DNA of 64,000 bases, taken from contig NW_001799055.1 of the NCBI RefSeq assembly GCF_000165425.1, positions 65,804 to 129,803 of the forward strand. Direction: 5' to 3'. The DNA is from Paramecium tetraurelia. Lineage: Eukaryota; Ciliophora; Oligohymenophorea; Peniculida; Parameciidae. The translations under genes and the position numbers were made by a program. Every line of letters starts with the position of its first letter. Within the stretch, counting starts at the first letter, position 1. Below are positions 10,251 through 21,974 of the stretch, piece by piece. A model generated the notes under the pieces. It worked only from the letters and a program-made list of their open reading frames with translations, had not been told where the DNA came from and did not search any database.

Positions 10251-13200
10251 ATGGATGATTAGAATTAGCCAATACTATAAGAATAACCGAAACCCAAGTA
10301 GAAGAAACCCTTGCTTAATACTAAGATGGTCAAGAAACAAAAGATGCAGAATAAGAAGGAGGAGAATTTGAGAGAAATTTTAAATTTCTACACGAATCAA
10401 GTTGATGCTCGAAAGTTTTTATAAAAAATGAAAGCTGTTGTTGATTCTAATTAGCAAGAAAAGAAATATCAGGATGATTTCCTAAATCCAAACGAATATA
10501 ATGAAATGTAGGATATTTATGAGGATTATAATATGGGAGATTTAGTCATAGTGTTTCCTAATCCTGATGCAGATGGAGTTAAAAATCCACCAATAACATA
10601 TAAAGAAGCAGAGAAATTTTATGATGAAACTTTAGCATAAAAAAATGATGATGTCTCAGAATCATAATTAAAAAAGGAAAAAGAAGCATTTTTGTTAGCT
10701 TTTTTGATGTTGGATGACTATTAGGATGATAAAACCAGAAAAAAAATGAAAGAAGAAGAGGAAAAAAAGAAGAAAGAAAAAGAAGAAACTGCAAAAAAGG
10801 AGAATTAAGATTCAGTCGACAATGATTCAAAATCCCCACATATTGATAAGTCTCCACATCTTGAAAAATCAGTTTCAGAAATGAAAATGAAAAAAACGTA
10901 ATAACTTAAACCTAGTCCCACTCCAACTTAGATAAAAAGAGAGAAACAGGCTGCGTCTTAACATTCTCAAAAAGAAAAACCTGAGCGATAAAAATTTCCC
11001 TCATAACATTCTTAGAAGGAGAACAAAGGGTCTAATTAAGAGAAATCTTAAACAAAATAAAGAGATATGGATATGGATTTAAGTGATTTTGATATGGATG
11101 TGGAAATGGAGGATTCTGAATTACATGAGGACAATGGAGATGGTTAACAAAAAGAAGAGGTTTAAGAAAATGAAGCAGATTAAGAGAATGAGGGTAAGAA
11201 AACAAAAAAGGAATTAAATAGTTATGAGAAATATTTGTAATTTATGGAAAAGTATAAGAAGATAGAGTAAGAGAAATTAGAAAGATTTGAAAAAGAAGAA
11301 AGGGAAGCACAGAATAGAAAGATGAAAGGTTAAGCTTTTAAGAAAGTCAATTAAGATAAGTCTGTGTCTGAAAATGATATTAGTGTGAACCAAATAGTTT
11401 AGTAAAAATCTTAACATGGTACTGGAGATGATACACAATATATGGATCCTATCAAAGAACTGTTTAAAATCAATTTGACTGATGCCAAACAATTTACTAA
11501 GGTTAAGAAACAAGTTAACTTAGGTAAATATATGGAAAAAGTGAAGGATGAAAATACAAATGAAGAAATTTGGATGTGTAATAATTCGCAACCTAAAGAC
11601 TTTATGACTTTGATTAGATTTACTATCATAGAAAAGTTGATGCGTAATGCTTTCTTGCACTGTAGATAATTTATTTCTTCTAATGGTGCCCAAATATTTC
11701 TAGTTATTAAAAGTACAAAGTAGGTTGTTATGAGACAAGCCTAAAAAGTGAAAGTTGTAAAATAACTTGAATTAGGTTTTGCAGATCTATTCAGTTTAGA
11801 ACCAGTTGATTATAAATTAAGACCATTAAGATTAAAAAAGTACTTAAGGTCATATTAATCTAATTCTGAAGAGGATTAAAGAATCTAAGCCAGATTGATA
11901 GAACTTAGTAATCAAACAAACAAGGAAGAGAAGATCATTTCATTAACTAATATCTCAACTCATTGTGAATAACTATATGATAAAGTGGTTCAATGGAAAC
12001 CTTTTGACCTTAGACTTAATCTCATCTTAAAGCAGTTAGAGATAGATATGATATTAAAACCTTTGGCTATTGACTTAAACATTGATCAGAGTCAAGAGAA
12101 AGCTGAAATATTGAATGATGAACCTATCTCAATTCAAGAATGGTAATCATACTTTATTTATCTTGAATGCATACTATGTTTTGGCAAGCAGATCTAATCA
12201 ATTAAAAGAAGTTCCTCTGAAGCCAAAGAAAGATTAAAAGAATTTGAAGCTTTTCTCTATAAACTAGTCTTTCGTAAAGCCATCAGCGATGCCAATGAAC
12301 TTTGGTTTAAAAAGTACAAAACCATTTGGAAAGATATTAGTAATAATAGATTTATATTGTTTAACATTTGGGATAGATTAGAGATTTACCCAACTGCTCC
12401 TTACACAGAGTTTTTCATTCCACAAGGGGAATATGGTAGATAGATGTGGAGAAAGTATGAATTCAATGAGAAAAAGTAAAGGTCTGAGTTCTTAAATATG
12501 GAAAAGATTAAACTAACTCATGCGATAGTTTTGAAACATATCAACATTTAAAAAATGTTGTAAAGTTAAATAGCTTTATTCTACATTCCTATTCATGATC
12601 CATATCAATTAAATGGAGAACCTAAAAATTAGTTATTTCAAACTTTGGAAGACAATGAATACATCAATAAACGTAAAAACGACCAAGGCCAAGGAGATAA
12701 AAAACTTGATGAAGTATTAGTATAATTGAAAGCTCATGCAGAGTCAACTGACTATGATTGTAAATCGGTAAAAGAGGATAGCGCTTTCAATTTAAGAGTT
12801 CCTTGGCATGTACCTATTTAAACTTACCGAGATTATTTTGGAGAAAAAGTTGCAATTTATTTTTTATTTTTAACTTTTTACACTAAATAACTATGGTATT
12901 TATCTGTAGTTGGCGTCATATTTTAAGGCTTGCAATCGTTAGCCACTCCAGGATTATCAGATACCCTTACTGTTATATTCTCTTCATTAATTATTATTTG
13001 GAGTACCTTCTTAATTGAATATTGGAGACAAGAGTAAGTGATATTTAGTTTATAATATGGGTAGTAAAATATTGAATAGGTGGCTGCTGAAAGACCAGCA
13101 TTTCAGGGTAAATTTATTAGATCCATCACTTCAGATGCATTAAATGAGCGTTTCTATTCTCCATTTAAGAGGTAGATAACTAAGCTATGTGCCTTTGGTG

Positions 13201-14439
13201 TCAGTCTGCTAATCATTGGAATGGTTGTAGGATGTGTCATAGCAATTTTTATTTTTAAGAATAAAATGATAGAAGAAGATTAAAGTGCATTATTGTCATA
13301 AACACTGCCTGGTATTATGATGTCAGCTTAAATCAATATATTCACTACTGTCTATGCGAATGTTGCTAAAATTTTCAATTTTTTGGAGAATCATAAAATC
13401 TTATAATCCTTTGAAAATTCACTTGTGGTTAAGAACTTTATTTTTAGATTTGTAAATAAGTATTTACAATATATATTTTAGTTTTAATTCTTTCTTTCTT
13501 GTATCATTTTTGTCAGGATTCTTTCCCAATTTGAACATTTGTAAGGTGAATGAAGAAATAACAAATGATTGTTTCTTGCTACTATCTAATTAGCTTAGTA
13601 CTATATTTTCTTCTAATTTGACTGGGAGCATTCCTAAACTAATAACACCATTTGTGAAAGAATTTTCAATGAAAGTATGATTATCATATTGAATATTTAG
13701 TAAATAAAAAATAAACTATTTGTAGAGAAACAAAATACTCACCCTTTCAAGTATATTGACACATAAATTGAAGACTAATTAGGATTGGACCCATATTAAG
13801 ATGATAAGGAAGAAGTGGATGGGAGTGTGCTAGATTATTTGGAGATATCTATTTAATTTTCCTACTTAATTTTATTTGGCGTATCATTTCCAGCTTGTTA
13901 TATCATGGCTTTTGGATAGAACATTTTAAAAATTCAAGTAGACAAATTGAGATTTTTAAAATTTGTTAGAAGACCATTCCCTGAAGGAGCATCAAGCATT
14001 GGAAATTGGTTAATTATATTGGATATCATAACTTTTTTGGGCATATTTGTTAATGCAGGGTTGATAGTTTTTACATCAGGATTTTTTACTTCAAATTAAG
14101 AACTCATCTTTCCAGTGATTTTAGTGTCGTTTTTGGTTCTCAAGTACATAATTAGATTTGTTATTCCATCCTATCCAGAATCAGCTAGAATTTTGACTGC
14201 TCGTCAAAAGTGTATTATTGACAAAGCAGTGAAAGTATTGATATTTCTACACATTTTAGGGATTTTCCTCTTAAAACAGTAAGCCTTTGACTAAAACAAA
14301 CTTTTATTCGAAAATTGGAAATGTGTCTTACGAAAATGACATTGATGAATTGTGTGTTGATGAGATGGAGTATTTGAGAAATATGAGAAATGTTGATGGT
14401 GAACATATGGATTAAGATCATGTTAAAGAGGAAATCTGA
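10251..14439 (+). CDS. Anoctamin/TMEM16 family membrane protein, 1371 aa
   Basis: Anoctamins are calcium-activated chloride channels or lipid scramblases. The ATG at 10251 starts a cytosolic region of roughly 850 residues, Lys/Glu/Gln-rich with a low-complexity acidic part (MDMDLSDFDMDVEMEDSE). The family core begins at DYFGEKVAIYFLFLTFYTKQ, followed by several hydrophobic helices, ALNERFYSPFKRQITKL, and LVSFLSGFFPNLNICK. Three introns (13460-13481, 13675-13700, 14235-14259) give exactly 1372 codons, ending in a short acidic tail. The N-terminal part is much longer than in animal anoctamins. I did not verify the calcium-binding acidic residues, so channel versus scramblase cannot be decided. 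Confidence 0.85.
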
Positions 14440-14483
14440 AGGTCTATTTGATAATCCTTGAGATTATTATTTTACTTAATAAA

Positions 14484-15545
14484 ATGGTTAAGTATAAATT
14501 TATTTAAACCAAATCATCATTATTTAATTTTATTTCAGATTCAATGAAAAATGGAGCTTAACAAAGTTTACTGTTTGCAATATTATCGCCTCACTCATGA
14601 TTTTGATACTGGGCCTACCACATACCACTTCAAATTCTGGGTTATTTCTTATGTTAGAATTGCTGTTCTCGATTATTTTCTTGATTTTGAAATGGAAATA
14701 AAAGTTCATAAGTAAAACTAATGATTATTACTTGGGAGGTACTCAAATAGTAATGATCATAATTGAAATCGAAATGCTGAAAGAGTTTGCATATGAAGTA
14801 TTGCTCTTAAATTATATTACAAGTGATCCTTCATTTACATTATACTAAAATTCTTCGCCTTGATTTAGATTTTGTAATATAAATATTTTAATCGCTCCTT
14901 TTCTTTATCAACTCCAATCAACATCAACGGCATTGTATCCATTTTGGAGAGTTTAGATTGCAAAAGCGAAATCACTCAAAATAGAACAATATTCTAAAAA
15001 GGAGTTGAAATAAAAACATATTATGATATTCCCTCTTATCAAATTCATTCAGATCCAAATAGAATTAAACAAATTATAATGACCTTTCTGTCCAATTCAT
15101 TTAAATTTACAGAGCAAGGAAATTTCATAATTTCAGTTCAAACACTCAATGCTGATAAGTCTTAACATATTAAAAGAAGCAATACTCCCTAAATTATACA
15201 ATATTAAGTTGGAGATCAAATTGTCTAGCAAATTAGAAAAACATTACAAGGAAAATATTACAAGGAAAATATTACGAAAACTTCATCAATAAACTAGTTT
15301 ACACAATATCTGTTGAAGATACTGGCTGTGGCATACCAGATAATATCAAACCATAACTATTCAACTTGTTTGCAACTTTTTCAAATTAAAAGATTGAAAA
15401 TAAAAGTGGAATAGGGATTGGATTGATGGTTTGTAAGAATCTTGTAGGTCTACTTGTTCCATCAGAAAACATAGATCTTTGGAGTGAATAGAATGTGGGA
15501 ACGATGATGACATGTTAAATCTATGCAAAATTACAAGACAATTGA
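14484..15545 (+). pseudogene. Decayed membrane histidine kinase (transmembrane part plus HATPase domain)
   Basis: Two pieces of a sensor kinase survive. 14484-14863 encodes two hydrophobic helices (IIASLMILILGLPHTTS; LMLELLFSIIFLILKW) and stops at TGA 14861-14863; it needs a 47-nt intron, unusually long here. 14920-15545 encodes an ATP-binding domain: N box SDPNRIKQIIMTFLSNSFKF, G1 box SVEDTGCGIPD, G2 box SGIGIGLMVCKNL. No phosphoacceptor His domain is visible between them. A 14-bp direct tandem duplication at 15244-15271 shifts the frame between the N and G1 boxes; ignoring one copy restores a continuous frame across that point. Together these indicate a broken gene. The remnant may extend to about 15980. 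Confidence 0.8.
15244..15271 (+). repeat. 14-bp direct tandem duplication (ttacaaggaaaata x2) inside the kinase relic
   Basis: Two perfect adjacent copies at 15244-15257 and 15258-15271, followed by ttac, the start of a third. Because 14 is not a multiple of three, the duplication shifts the reading frame in the middle of the HATPase domain. Confidence 0.95.
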
Positions 15546-16153
15546 ATGAAATCAGCTAGTTATATCAGTTGTTTTAAGTAGGAACACTCTTCCTAATATC
15601 TGAGTATTTAGTGACATGATGATTCATCGAATGGGAAAGACACCATTAAGTAATAGTGAGGTCATCTCTTGTGAGAATCTATACAAAAGTGTAAGAAAAG
15701 ACTGAAAATGACATTAATGAACCGTCTTCAGAAGATCCTGATTAAACAAAGACAAGTTCATCTAAGAGAATTGAAGTATGATTTGATAATTAATTTTGGT
15801 TTTATACAAATAAAAATTGAATTTTATAATTCTCCTTCAATAATGCAATATTCTAAGTTTGGTTATGCTAATATTGTTTAGGTTATCCATTCTAAAGAAC
15901 ATCTAGAGTTTTAAAAACTTCACTTATATTGTCCATATATAATTATTAAATTGTGATGTTATTTTATTAAACCCATAAAATCATGGTTTTAATATTCGTT
16001 TATATAGTGGTTTATTATTAATGATAATTTTACTCATCAGTAGGTGATCCTTACCTTCACCTAATATATGATGAAAAGGAGTTAGAGAAATGATTAACGA
16101 TTCTTCTCTCCACAGCGCTGACTAAAATAAAATTATTATTATATATATATAAC
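15546..16153. other. Kinase-relic tail, then AT-rich spacer
   Basis: 15546-15980 carries short open stretches in several frames (for example NEPSSEDPDQTKTSSSKRIE near 15720), plausibly the C-terminal remains of the histidine-kinase relic. No response-regulator motif is visible. The rest is AT-rich, with a run of alternating AT at about 16138-16150 just after the next gene's stop. Confidence 0.4.
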
Positions 16154-18197
16154 TCATTTCTGTCTCCAACTACTGTATGAATAATTAGCCTGTTAATTAT
16201 TTATGGATTGAGAACGAGCTGATTGTGAAGTATTGTCTTGTAATCTCTATGATTACACAGTGCTCTTTTCATATGTGATACCTCTAAGATTGTCGAGTTC
16301 AGCCGACATCATGACAATGATTGTTAAGAGTTCCATAACTTTATCTGATTTATCATATGAATTTTAATTCTATTTGGTGTTTCTAACTCTAGAAAGTTCA
16401 AGAGACAACATTGCAATCTTATTCTCATATTCCTCAATCTGTCTTTTCAATTTCTCTAATTCTGCATTATTATTGTTCATCATGTAGGTTTACTATTGTT
16501 AAGCAATTAGTTATTGATTCTTGGTATTCTATTCCTAAACTTGGGTTTGGAGAGTAGAAACCTATTATTGAAATTATTAAAGTTATCTCTTTAATCTTTC
16601 ATTCTCCTGCAGAATTGTGGATGTTTATGTTGACTCATAGTCTTAGATTCTGTTCACACTTGTGTTGGCATTAATTTAATAAGTACTGATTTGAGATTAA
16701 ATAACGTCAAATTGTTTGATTAATTGATCCATATCATATTACTTCTGTTCTAATATTTTTTTTAATCGTTCAATTTCATCTAAAAGTAATTCATTTTTAG
16801 TGGCTGCATCTCTGTTTGTCTTTTCTATTTACCTATAATCCAACATAGCCAATTCCATTTTTTAATACTTTTATCTCCACTCATCTGCATCTGTATTCAA
16901 TTATTTTATTAGACTATTCAATCTTTCAATTTCAGTTGTTAAAACAGCTACCTTATGATCTTATTATCTCAATCTCTCATTTTATAATTGAAGCTCTTGG
17001 AATTTCAATTCAAATTGCCTAATCTTTTCTTTGTATTCCTCAAAGATATACTTCTATTTATTTGCATCACTTAAGGCATATTGATTTTATTCGATAATCA
17101 TATTAAGTTGAGATATTTCAGACATTAGAGACTGGTTCTGAGATTGCAAACGAGCAATTTAAGATTCTAATTGGCTATTTTACTCTTAAATTCTAGACAC
17201 TTCATTTCTTAATCTTCTCAACTCGTCTTCACTCAAAGTCCTCAGCTTCAATTGTAATGAGTCTATTTCTAAAACAAGCGTTTCATTGTCTCCCCATAAT
17301 TTACTTACCTCTTTATTTAGTTTAGTAATTTCATTCCTTAATAAAGCTGTTTCACTATTCTCACTTTAAATCTTTGAACTCATGCTTATTGATAATCTCT
17401 TATTCTCAGATTCCATTGATGTTAGATGCGATTCCATTTCTTATAATTTTTATTCCAACAGTCTTACACGATTCTGAGATTACTATAATTACTATCTTAA
17501 CACACTGGTATCTTCAAGGGATGACTATTTTCTCCTTAAATCGTCTAATTCTCTCAGCAATTCATCTATATTTATTTACTTTTATTACTAACATTCCTTC
17601 CATTCATTTGTCTTGAAATATCTTCATATTACAATTTCTTTCTCCTCAATTCCTCTAATTCCCTCATCACTTAATCTGCACTTTACCCACCAAACAGATT
17701 TACTTATTGGTTTAATTGCTTCTAAAATGATGCCAATTGAAGTTCAGCTTGATTCAGTTTAGCTCTCCAATTTGGATCATAGTCTTTTTGGGTTTGCTAT
17801 TATCTTCTCAGTTGATCCTCCAAATCCTAGACTGTTTTTTGTAATTTTTCAACATCAATCAATAGAGTACTCTAAGAACTGACATAAAAATAACTAAAAG
17901 CCAATACTTGCTCTGCACTCTAATCTTTTCCATCAAATCCCTAATCTAACTCTCATATTGAACTCTATCCAAATTGGAATCACTATTTGATTGTAGCTCT
18001 GATTTCAATTACGCATTCTCTCTTTGTAATCTCTCGACTTCCACAGCCATTACGAACAATGTAATATCGAGTGGTAATTTAGCTCTTTTTCCTAATTCTT
18101 CAGGAGCTTAAGAGTATCTGACTCTATTATCCTTACTTGATACACTCATCGAAGAACTATATTTGGACATCGTGTATGTTCCGTTTTTGTTTAACAT
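16154..18197 (-). CDS. Coiled-coil protein, 663 aa, likely structural or cytoskeletal
   Basis: ATG at 18197 begins MLNKNGTYTMSKYSSSMSV. A short globular start contains ELGKRAKLPLDITLFVMAVE, then residues about 60 to 600 are almost entirely Gln/Glu/Leu/Asn heptads. The C-terminal segment LTIIVMMSAELDNLRG echoes the N-terminal FVMAVEVERLQ block, and the protein ends SYSSWRQK. Introns of 29 nt (CAG acceptor) and 23 nt (TAG) give 664 codons. There is no signal peptide and no enzymatic motif. Such long coiled coils in ciliates are often basal-body or cortical proteins, but that is only inference. The similar N- and C-terminal motifs suggest a small repeated module. Confidence 0.85.
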
Positions 18198-18663
18198 AAT
18201 TATAATTATTGATATTTATCAATTTATTCTAACCTTTGTCAAATATTCAAATTAATGTACAAACTGTAATCTCTACAGTTTACATCAATATAAGTAGCAT
18301 AAGCTCAATTAAAGCTGTTATTTATTTACGTATAATTAGATTTTCATAATAATTTAATTTCGATAATAATATAATATCCTGTCTTGAATCGTTTAAAAGA
18401 AGATATTGAACAGATTAGAGGGTTGATTGGATTCAAGTTGAGAATAGATCTTCTAAGGAGTATACTATTGAAGTCAGTTTCCTCTTAAGTGCAATTCGCA
18501 ATATCATATGAGGAAATGAAATATTATTGTTAATAACTTCGTTAAGCAGACAAAAGAGTGTATTAACAACTAAGCATTTTTATAATTAATCTATCTTTTG
18601 CAATTTATATTTTTTATTTGTTGAGAAAGGGATTGATTAAAATTTATTAATACTATTTATATA
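18198..18663. other. Spacer containing a plus-strand open segment with a membrane helix and no ATG
   Basis: Divergent spacer between two coiled-coil genes. From 18381 a plus-strand frame stays open to TGA at 18747-18749 and looks protein-like: KEDIEQIRGLIGFKLRID, then SYEEMKYYCQQLRQADKRVY, then a hydrophobic helix FIINLSFAIYIFYLL followed by RKGLIKIY. The only in-frame ATG is late. It overlaps the next gene's start out of frame. It may be a gene relic, a gene with an unseen 5' exon, or an alternative 5' exon of the next gene. Confidence 0.35.
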
Positions 18664-20562
18664 ATGAGCAGAATAACTAGGTAAAACTAACGTGCTACTT
18701 ATTCCTTAAATTAGTCAATGACTAATGGATTGCCAGCGTTGACCCCTGATAACATGAATTTGTGTATATCACAGTTTTATGGGAGAAGGCCTACTTAAAG
18801 AATTTATGAGTCACCCAATAATGACATTTATTCAGGAAGATAACACCTTCCATATCAAAAAGACATTGAATAATTAAAGGAGGAAATAATCTATTTGAAG
18901 AAAGAGAATGCTCGACTCAAAGATTAAAATAAGTAACTCTAGTTCTAAATTAAACTTGATGAGGTAACTAGGATAATATCTCTTATTAGAAGGAACAATT
19001 GGATAAACGAACAACCCAAGAGGTATCTGATGACTAAATCAATTACAATCAAAGTTCAAGATTGGTCGAAAAACTTAAGCAAGCGAGAATGATGTTATAG
19101 GAGAGATAGGCAGAGATTGATAATTTGAAGAAGAGCACCCGTTATATGAAACTGCAAGAAATGGAAGTATTGTGCTTATAAGTATTGTAAGTTGGAGTTA
19201 GGCAACACAAAATCTAAGTTTGAGATTTTGAACAAACAAATTAATGAAATCTTGAAAACCGAAAATGATGTTCATAAATTCCATAAATTGACAATCCAAA
19301 CTGTAGAATTGGAAGAGAAATTGAGGATTCTCTCAAATTGCAATTAAAAGTAGAAGCGAAAAATTCTAAGTTTGAGATAAGAATTATTAACTTGTTAAGC
19401 AATGAAGGATAGATACAGAAAACAATTTGAGTAATGCTAAGTTGATTTTGATAAATATAAGAAAAATCATGAATAGGAAATATAAAAGAAAACCAGGTAC
19501 AAAGAGATAATTGATAACTTAAATTAATAATTAACCAATAAGTAGAATGTCATTTAATCAATGTAAATGGAAATAGAAAAATAAAAGTTACTAGTCTTCT
19601 AAAAGTAGAGACAATTTAAGGAATTGGAAGAGTAATATCAAACCAAAAAGTCCTGGTTGACAAACAGAAAGGAGGCAGACACTTCATTTTAAGAAGTATT
19701 GGATGATAGAGTAAATAAAAATTTAGTTTTGGGTGATGATGATCTTAGTAATTCCTATAAACAGCAATCAGAAACAAAAATTGTATTAGAGGAGGATCAC
19801 AGGGATAGATCATACACTATGTAAAATAGATTAAGTGTGGATTCAGTTAGAGATGAATAAAAATCTCCAAGAGTTTAAAGTTTATAAATCATACCTGACA
19901 TTGAAGTGACCAAATAGAAATTACCAAGGGTCAATCATATTGATGTTGAGGAAATTGGAAAGCGTTTGAAATATTAACTCATGTATTAACAAGTACCTTT
20001 TGAATAGATTAATCAATTTTTTGACCAGAAATCAGAAATAAGCATTGTTGAATTAGTTGATATATTATAAGGAGCTCCCTTTTGTATGCAATAACAGAAA
20101 TAGGCTTTGTTGTTGGCCAGATATTTGATTGAAGATAATACACAGCCCTATGTGGAATTCACTCCTTTATAAACGAATGACAATTGTGTGATAAAAAGTG
20201 TTTTGAAAAACATCATAGGGAAATATTAATTATTTGATATTCAATCAGAGTGTCAAATTATGATAAATATTAGCCAATAAATTTGGAAGTTCAGACAATC
20301 GATTGTTGAGTAAATCAAAATGATTACTGCAAAGAGATCTAGCTCCTAGTATAATGAGCTATGTGATGAGGGTGAATTTAAGATTGCGATTTAGGGTAGT
20401 AATATTCTTTTGGATGAAAGATAAAAGGAGTTTTTAGGGTTTTTTATTTTTAGAGAATTTGACGGTTCAAAATAATTTGATTACAAAATGTTGATTGATA
20501 AGATTGGGAACCAGAACCCTCAGAATTCACCATCGAAAATTAATCCTTAGCAATTTCAATGA
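18664..20562 (+). CDS. Coiled-coil protein, 615 aa, with a helical globular C-terminal domain
   Basis: ATG at 18664 gives MSRITRQNQRATYSLNQSMT. Residues about 65-370 are coiled coil rich in Gln, Lys and Glu. A globular C-terminal region follows (YQQVPFEQINQFFDQKSEIS; LARYLIEDNTQPYVEF; EFLGFFIFREFDGSKQFD). The C-terminal pattern of paired helices with short acidic loops recalls degenerate EF-hands, but no canonical 12-residue loop is present. Introns of 26 and 25 nt (the second with an AAG acceptor) give exactly 616 codons. No enzymatic motif. It is probably a scaffold protein; I know no specific family. Confidence 0.8.
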
Positions 20563-20694
20563 ATTCTATGTTTAATTTTGTATTCTGAATATTTTCATTA
20601 AAATTATACATCACATCTAAAGATATTATATTTGAATTATAAAAGTCACTTAATAAATGGATGTTTTGCAATAATATTTATTCATCCTTTTATA

Positions 20695-21153
20695 ATGGGC
20701 ATTTGTTTCGCTAAAACTAAGAAAGATAAGCCATCAAATCTGATACGTCTAATAAAAATAGAAAATGAAAATACAGTCCCCAAACCTTTCACTTTGGCTG
20801 AATTTTAAACCAAGATATTAACCACTTGGTACAGAATGGACATTTTACTAAGCTCATTGGTCACTTGTGATAGAACACTTCAGATTATATTGTTACAAAA
20901 AGCCATTAATCAGATTTTAATGGGTTAAAGTCCAAATCATTAAATGAATGATGTCATAATTGGCATATTATTGGAGCTAATGGAGAAACTAGCCTTTCAG
21001 ATTGAAGAATTAATAAGAGAAGAGCTTCTATCAGAAGAAGTCAGTACAAAGTTCTATCAATCTTACACTTAGATTGCATAACTTTCTATGGAATACTCAA
21101 ACTGGAAAAATAATTCCACTACTGAGAAAACTCAAGCTTGGAGTTTTATTTGA
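20695..21153 (+). CDS. Small helical protein, 152 aa, with MGIC lipidation signal
   Basis: One exon from ATG at 20695 to TGA at 21151-21153. The N-terminus MGICFAKTKKDKPSN carries Gly2 and Cys4 in the pattern used for N-myristoylation plus palmitoylation, followed by basic residues that favour membrane association. The remainder is helical (TLAEFQTKILTTWYRMDIL; VIIGILLELMEKLAFQIEEL) without a transmembrane segment. I recognise no family. Likely a peripheral membrane or ciliary-membrane protein, judged only from the acylation motif. An out-of-frame ATG lies just upstream at about 20659. Confidence 0.65.
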
Positions 21154-21193
21154 AATGTCATATATTTTCTTACTATATTAATTATAATTATAA

Positions 21194-21403
21194 ATGAACT
21201 AATAAGAATAAGAAAAGTTTAATCAAATCATCTCAAATGGTTACAAAGAACTCATAACCAAAAGACCAAACAAACCTTTAGAGCATTTTATCTATTATTT
21301 GTTGACATCTTTGCCAGAAGAAATAAGAAACAAAGACCAGATCACTCGTGACTTCTTTGAGCAATATCAGGAAATAGATCTAAAGGATGTCAAGGAGATT
21401 TGA
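21194..21403 (+). CDS. Mini RIIa/DPY-30-type docking protein, 69 aa
   Basis: One exon starting MNQQEQEKFNQIISNG, 41 bp after the previous stop. The core, KELITKRPNKPLEHFIYYLL, fits the RIIa/DPY-30 dimerisation-docking pattern (R-P-x-x-P-hydrophobic-E-F-x-x-Y-L-L) used by PKA regulatory subunits and by R2D2 proteins such as ROPN1 and radial-spoke RSP11 to bind amphipathic helices of anchoring proteins. The C-terminus is charged (FFEQYQEIDLKDVKEI). It is nearly all domain, without cAMP-binding modules, so it resembles a stand-alone R2D2 protein. A ciliary role is inferred. Confidence 0.7.
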
Positions 21404-21515
21404 GAATATTGCATATTGCTTATCATTATTCATTATATATTTTTGAGAGTAAAGCTAATTAAATGTGTTTTTCCAATTAAATATTGAGAGAGCATAAATA
21501 GAAACCAGGAATCAC

Positions 21516-21809
21516 ATGTATAATTCGATATTAGAATATTATACGAGCATATTAATGGATTTGGCACCCAAGATGAGTGAAAATAAAAAAGTAACGACCA
21601 ATTTTTAATTTAGGATAAAATAAGAATTTCTTGCAGGATAATGGGAATTGAGGGCTTTCTAAATGAAATCGAAGAGTTTGGAGGAGAAAATCAGAAAATT
21701 TTGGCAAATTAATTATTATTTATAAAGTTTATATATAGATTAAAAATTATGTAATTAAGGCGGCAGGGAAATGTTCTATTTTTCTAATTTGTGTTTTTTT
21801 TGTTTTTGA
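21516..21809 (+). CDS. Doubtful 97-aa open frame or gene fragment
   Basis: ATG at 21516 gives MYNSILEYYTSILMDLAPKM, then a charged stretch (LAGQWELRAFQMKSKSLEEK) that looks coding, and a low-quality tail to TGA at 21807-21809. The frame stays open upstream of the ATG to about 21461, including NIERAQIETRNH, so the true 5' end may be a missing exon. No family recognised. It could be a relic or the end of an unseen transcript. Confidence 0.3.
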
Positions 21810-21974
21810 TGGTATTATGTTGATGATTTCCAATCTAGTTAGGAACCATTCTTATTTGTATTTAAACCCCCTACATCGATGATTAAATAATTGATTAAAA
21901 TATCATATTTAAAGCCTCTAATTTTTTATACTAGAATAAGGTATTAGTTTTTGTAAGAATTATGCATTTTAGGA

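Noticed and set aside
14440-15545. Treating the kinase fragments as two intact small genes
   Set aside because: The pieces are complementary parts of one sensor kinase, with a frameshifting duplication inside the ATPase domain, so a pseudogene is the simpler reading.
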